A stretch of DNA of 64,000 nt from positions 1,984,001 to 2,048,000 of the forward strand of contig JAHNUO010000003.1 of assembly GCA_019787685.1 (NCBI GenBank), written 5' to 3'. Shown one piece after another: positions 61,892 to 64,000 of the stretch. Each line of letters starts with the position of its first letter. The first letter of the stretch is position 1. Origin of the DNA: Chiua virens (Eukaryota; Basidiomycota; Agaricomycetes; Boletales; Boletaceae). Below the pieces are notes generated by a model. The model did not search any database and had not been told where the DNA came from. It worked only from the letters and a program-made list of their open reading frames with translations. The translations under genes were made by a program, and so were the position numbers.

Positions 61892-63958
61892 ATGAGCAAA
61901 CGTACTGGCCACACCTATTCTTCTTCAGAACCAATCCTCCTCCAGTCCGTAGGAGGCACCTCCAAGGCTTCACGCTATTACGACCCAGATGCTGCCCGTA
62001 TCAGCCAGAAAATCGACGAGGAGCTCAGAGTGGGCACCTTCCTCACCTTCCTCTCTTCCACTCGACCTCATGCACTCTACAGCGAGATTGGGCACGAATT
62101 AAAGACGCAGAGAGAAAACAAGTCAAGGGTATGTTCATCGATGCACCCACACGAGGACATACACAGCTCACTTGAGCGCCACTTTTTCAGTTATGCTCCT
62201 TGGCCAAGCCGAGTCTGGCAAGTCCACTCTGCAAAAGCAATTTCAACTCTACTATGCCCACCAGGCCCTCGAACATGCACGCCCGTTGTGGCGTCCCGTG
62301 GTCTACTTCAACATCATCAAGGCTGTCAGAATGATACTTGACGAGCTCGATCATGAACTCGCAAACATTGCGTCCGACGACTCGACAGAGGGACAGGCTG
62401 TCGCACACGCTCTCGCGCCTCTCGGGGACGTCAGTGCCGACGTATCACAATTGAGGTCAAAACTAGTCGCCCTAATTTCCATAGAGGATTCCCTTGCGTC
62501 TGAGTTGAGTGGCGGAGTCTCTGTGACCGGTGGTCGCACGGGTGTGTACGTCCGAGCAGGTTGGCAGGCTCTTGTCACTCCACTATCTCCAAACCGTAGC
62601 AGGGCAGTCCCAGCAACTGGCGGACCATCTCCCGGTGTCGCTCATGTCACGAACCTCGCCGCAAGAACACTCAATTCCACGCAAGATGAAGTTGACGAAC
62701 TCTGGAAACATCCTGCTGTCCGGATACTAGTAGACAACCGCAGAATACGACTCGACGAATCCGCATCATTGTGGGTTTCAACTCCTCTATCTTGGTTGTT
62801 ACTCAATTCTGGCTCAGTTTTTTGGATAGTGTGAAACGAGTCGCACAGCCGGACTATTTACCATCGACAGGTGATGCCTCTTCCTTGGCAGGACCTTACA
62901 CGTGCTCATTGAATTCCCACAGCTGATTTGCTCAATGTACGCCTACAAACACTGGGCGTTGCTGAACACTTCCTTCGATGTCGAGCTATGTGGTTCTCGA
63001 TATAACTGGCTTATGTACGACGTTGGTGGAGCAGTGAGTGTTGTTCCGTCGTCTGTCGAGGGATTTCCCGCTGTTTCTGATGCATTGGATTCTACATCAG
63101 CGTGGACAGGCAAGTCAAACAGGGGTCATTTTGTTGACAACATCTTACCTTTTCATTTGGACATTAGAGGCATGCTTGGGTGCCCTACTTCGACGATGGT
63201 ATGTTGTTCCATTCCTTTCTGTGCTATTATTCTCCAGAGAGTGGCATCAACATAGCATTACTGTTCCCATGATCCACCTCTAACATCGTTTAACTCCCTA
63301 CAGCGACGGCGATTATATTTTTAGCACCTATTAGCGCATTTGATCAGGTATGATGATCCCTGCCAACTCAAATACACTGCCTTTTTTTGCTAAGTTCAAA
63401 CATAGTATCTCGAAGAAGATGCCAGAACAAACAGAGTAGACGATTCACTCCAACTTTTCACAGCTATATGCTCCAACAAACTTCTAAAGAATTCACACCT
63501 AGTTCTTCTGCTCAACAAGGTAGTCGCTTAACAAGTCTTATTCGTGTCTCCACTCATCCTTAGTTCATACAGACTGACCTTTTGAAGAAAAAACTCGAGG
63601 CTGGTATTAAGGTCCGGAAGTAGTGCGTGGCGTTCCGACACTTTATTCGCTCGGTGGAGTTTACTCGAACACCTTTTGTTACACAGCATCACATCTTATG
63701 GAGATCGTCCAAACACGTTTGCCGATGTCTCGGAGTATTTCCGCGCCCACTTCATCCAGGTACACAGGCGCAATGACATCGGTCGTAGAGCGTTATACGC
63801 AGTGCGTAGTTGATACGCACTGGTTGGCTTGATGTACTGATTGGGTTTTCCCTCTAGCATTTCACTTCTATGCTCGTGCGTAAGAATTACCTGTCTCGTG
63901 TCGGGTCTGACTGATGGATTGCAGGATATTCGCGCTACCCAAGCTATCATTGTCAATG
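61892..63958 (+). CDS. Divergent G-alpha subunit paralogue, 3' end outside window
   Basis: Exons: 61892-62029, 62083-62128, 62191-62770, 62818-62870, 62923-63033, 63101-63109, 63168-63198, 63304-63347, 63406-63519, 63573-63622, 63687-63801, 63858-63875 and 63925-63958. Motifs: VMLLGQAESGKSTLQKQF (P-loop), VRLQTLGV (switch I), MYDVGGARGQRHAWVPYFDD (altered switch II), FLAPISAFDQYLEED, LLLNKTDLL (NKxD), HFTSMLDIRAT (altered TCAT). The DVGGQ glutamine is replaced by Ala, predicting weak or no GTP hydrolysis. The exon at 62923-63033 is one base too long (extra T near 62970, before SFDVEL). The last residues lie past 64000. Such degenerate G-alphas are expanded in agaricomycetes. Probably a non-canonical or dying paralogue. 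Confidence 0.85.
63110..63167 (+). other. GC-AG intron following a 9-bp exon
   Basis: CAG|GCAAGT donor, TTAG|AGG acceptor in the divergent G-alpha gene. The preceding exon is only CGTGGACAG (Arg-Gly-Gln). The join restores RGQRHAWVPYF. Confidence 0.7.
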
Positions 63959-64000
63959 GTGGGTCGTTTTCTTCATCTTTGATTTCGACCCCGAGTGTTA

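Noticed and set aside
62902..63255. Alternate open frame through the G-alpha exon giving LIEFPQLICSMYAYKHWALL
   Set aside because: It would need a 25-bp intron and lacks the conserved switch I; the one-base break explains the data better.
1..64000. CRISPR arrays, tRNA or rRNA genes, bacterial-type operons
   Set aside because: No regularly spaced repeats or recognisable RNA genes found by eye; every supported gene has spliceosomal introns or eukaryotic families. A tRNAscan run was not possible.

Overview
The window is fungal nuclear DNA, most likely from an agaricomycete basidiomycete. Nearly every gene is cut by 45-85 bp GT-AG (occasionally GC-AG) introns. The families also fit: DUF6593, a basidiomycete-type Zn2Cys6 regulator, tyrosine-kinase-like kinase relics, single-pass membrane glycoproteins, expanded G-alpha subunits and an F-box/TPR/LRR protein. 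I recognised no rRNA or tRNA gene, CRISPR array, bacterial operon signal or intact transposon by eye.

Left half (1-42.6 kb): densely packed, mostly intact genes. In order: the 3' part of a canonical G-alpha subunit; a Dap1-type haem/sterol-binding protein; a large 11-exon Zn2Cys6 transcription factor; a possible LAMTOR1-like protein; a DUF6593 protein; an MMtag-domain nuclear protein; a PWWP chromatin protein; a pterin-carbinolamine-dehydratase-like protein; an aldo/keto reductase; a ZCCHC9-like zinc-knuckle protein sharing a short divergent promoter with an FAD-linked oxidoreductase; a condensation/BAHD-like acyltransferase; an NAA10-like acetyltransferase followed by its own degenerate tandem copy; a Dia2/Pof3-like F-box protein; an MBIP-like protein; a magnesium-chelatase-like AAA protein; a single-pass membrane glycoprotein; and VPS53 (17 exons).

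Right half (42.6-55.3 kb): a relic-rich, gene-poor stretch. It holds a frameshifted kinase fragment, a frameshifted GNAT copy and its intact partner 3.4 kb away, a decayed multi-pass membrane protein and a second frameshifted kinase. After this come the GATOR2/SEA subunit MIOS (Sea4), recognisable over its whole length but with three apparent +1 frame breaks, about 2.2 kb without recognisable genes, and a divergent G-alpha paralogue cut off by the right edge.

The genes do not form one obvious pathway. Several housekeeping functions stand out: vesicle tethering (VPS53), TORC1 control (MIOS, perhaps the LAMTOR1-like gene) and G-protein signalling at both ends. The most unusual points are two acetyltransferase duplications caught with one intact and one decayed copy, a chimeric relic of the oxidoreductase, recurrent GC-AG introns, very small exons, and single-base frame breaks concentrated in a subset of genes while more than 15 kb of neighbouring coding sequence stays perfectly in frame. 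I could not identify a clear new multi-gene system. Exon boundaries were worked out by hand from splice motifs, phase and family motifs, so individual boundaries may be off by a few bases.
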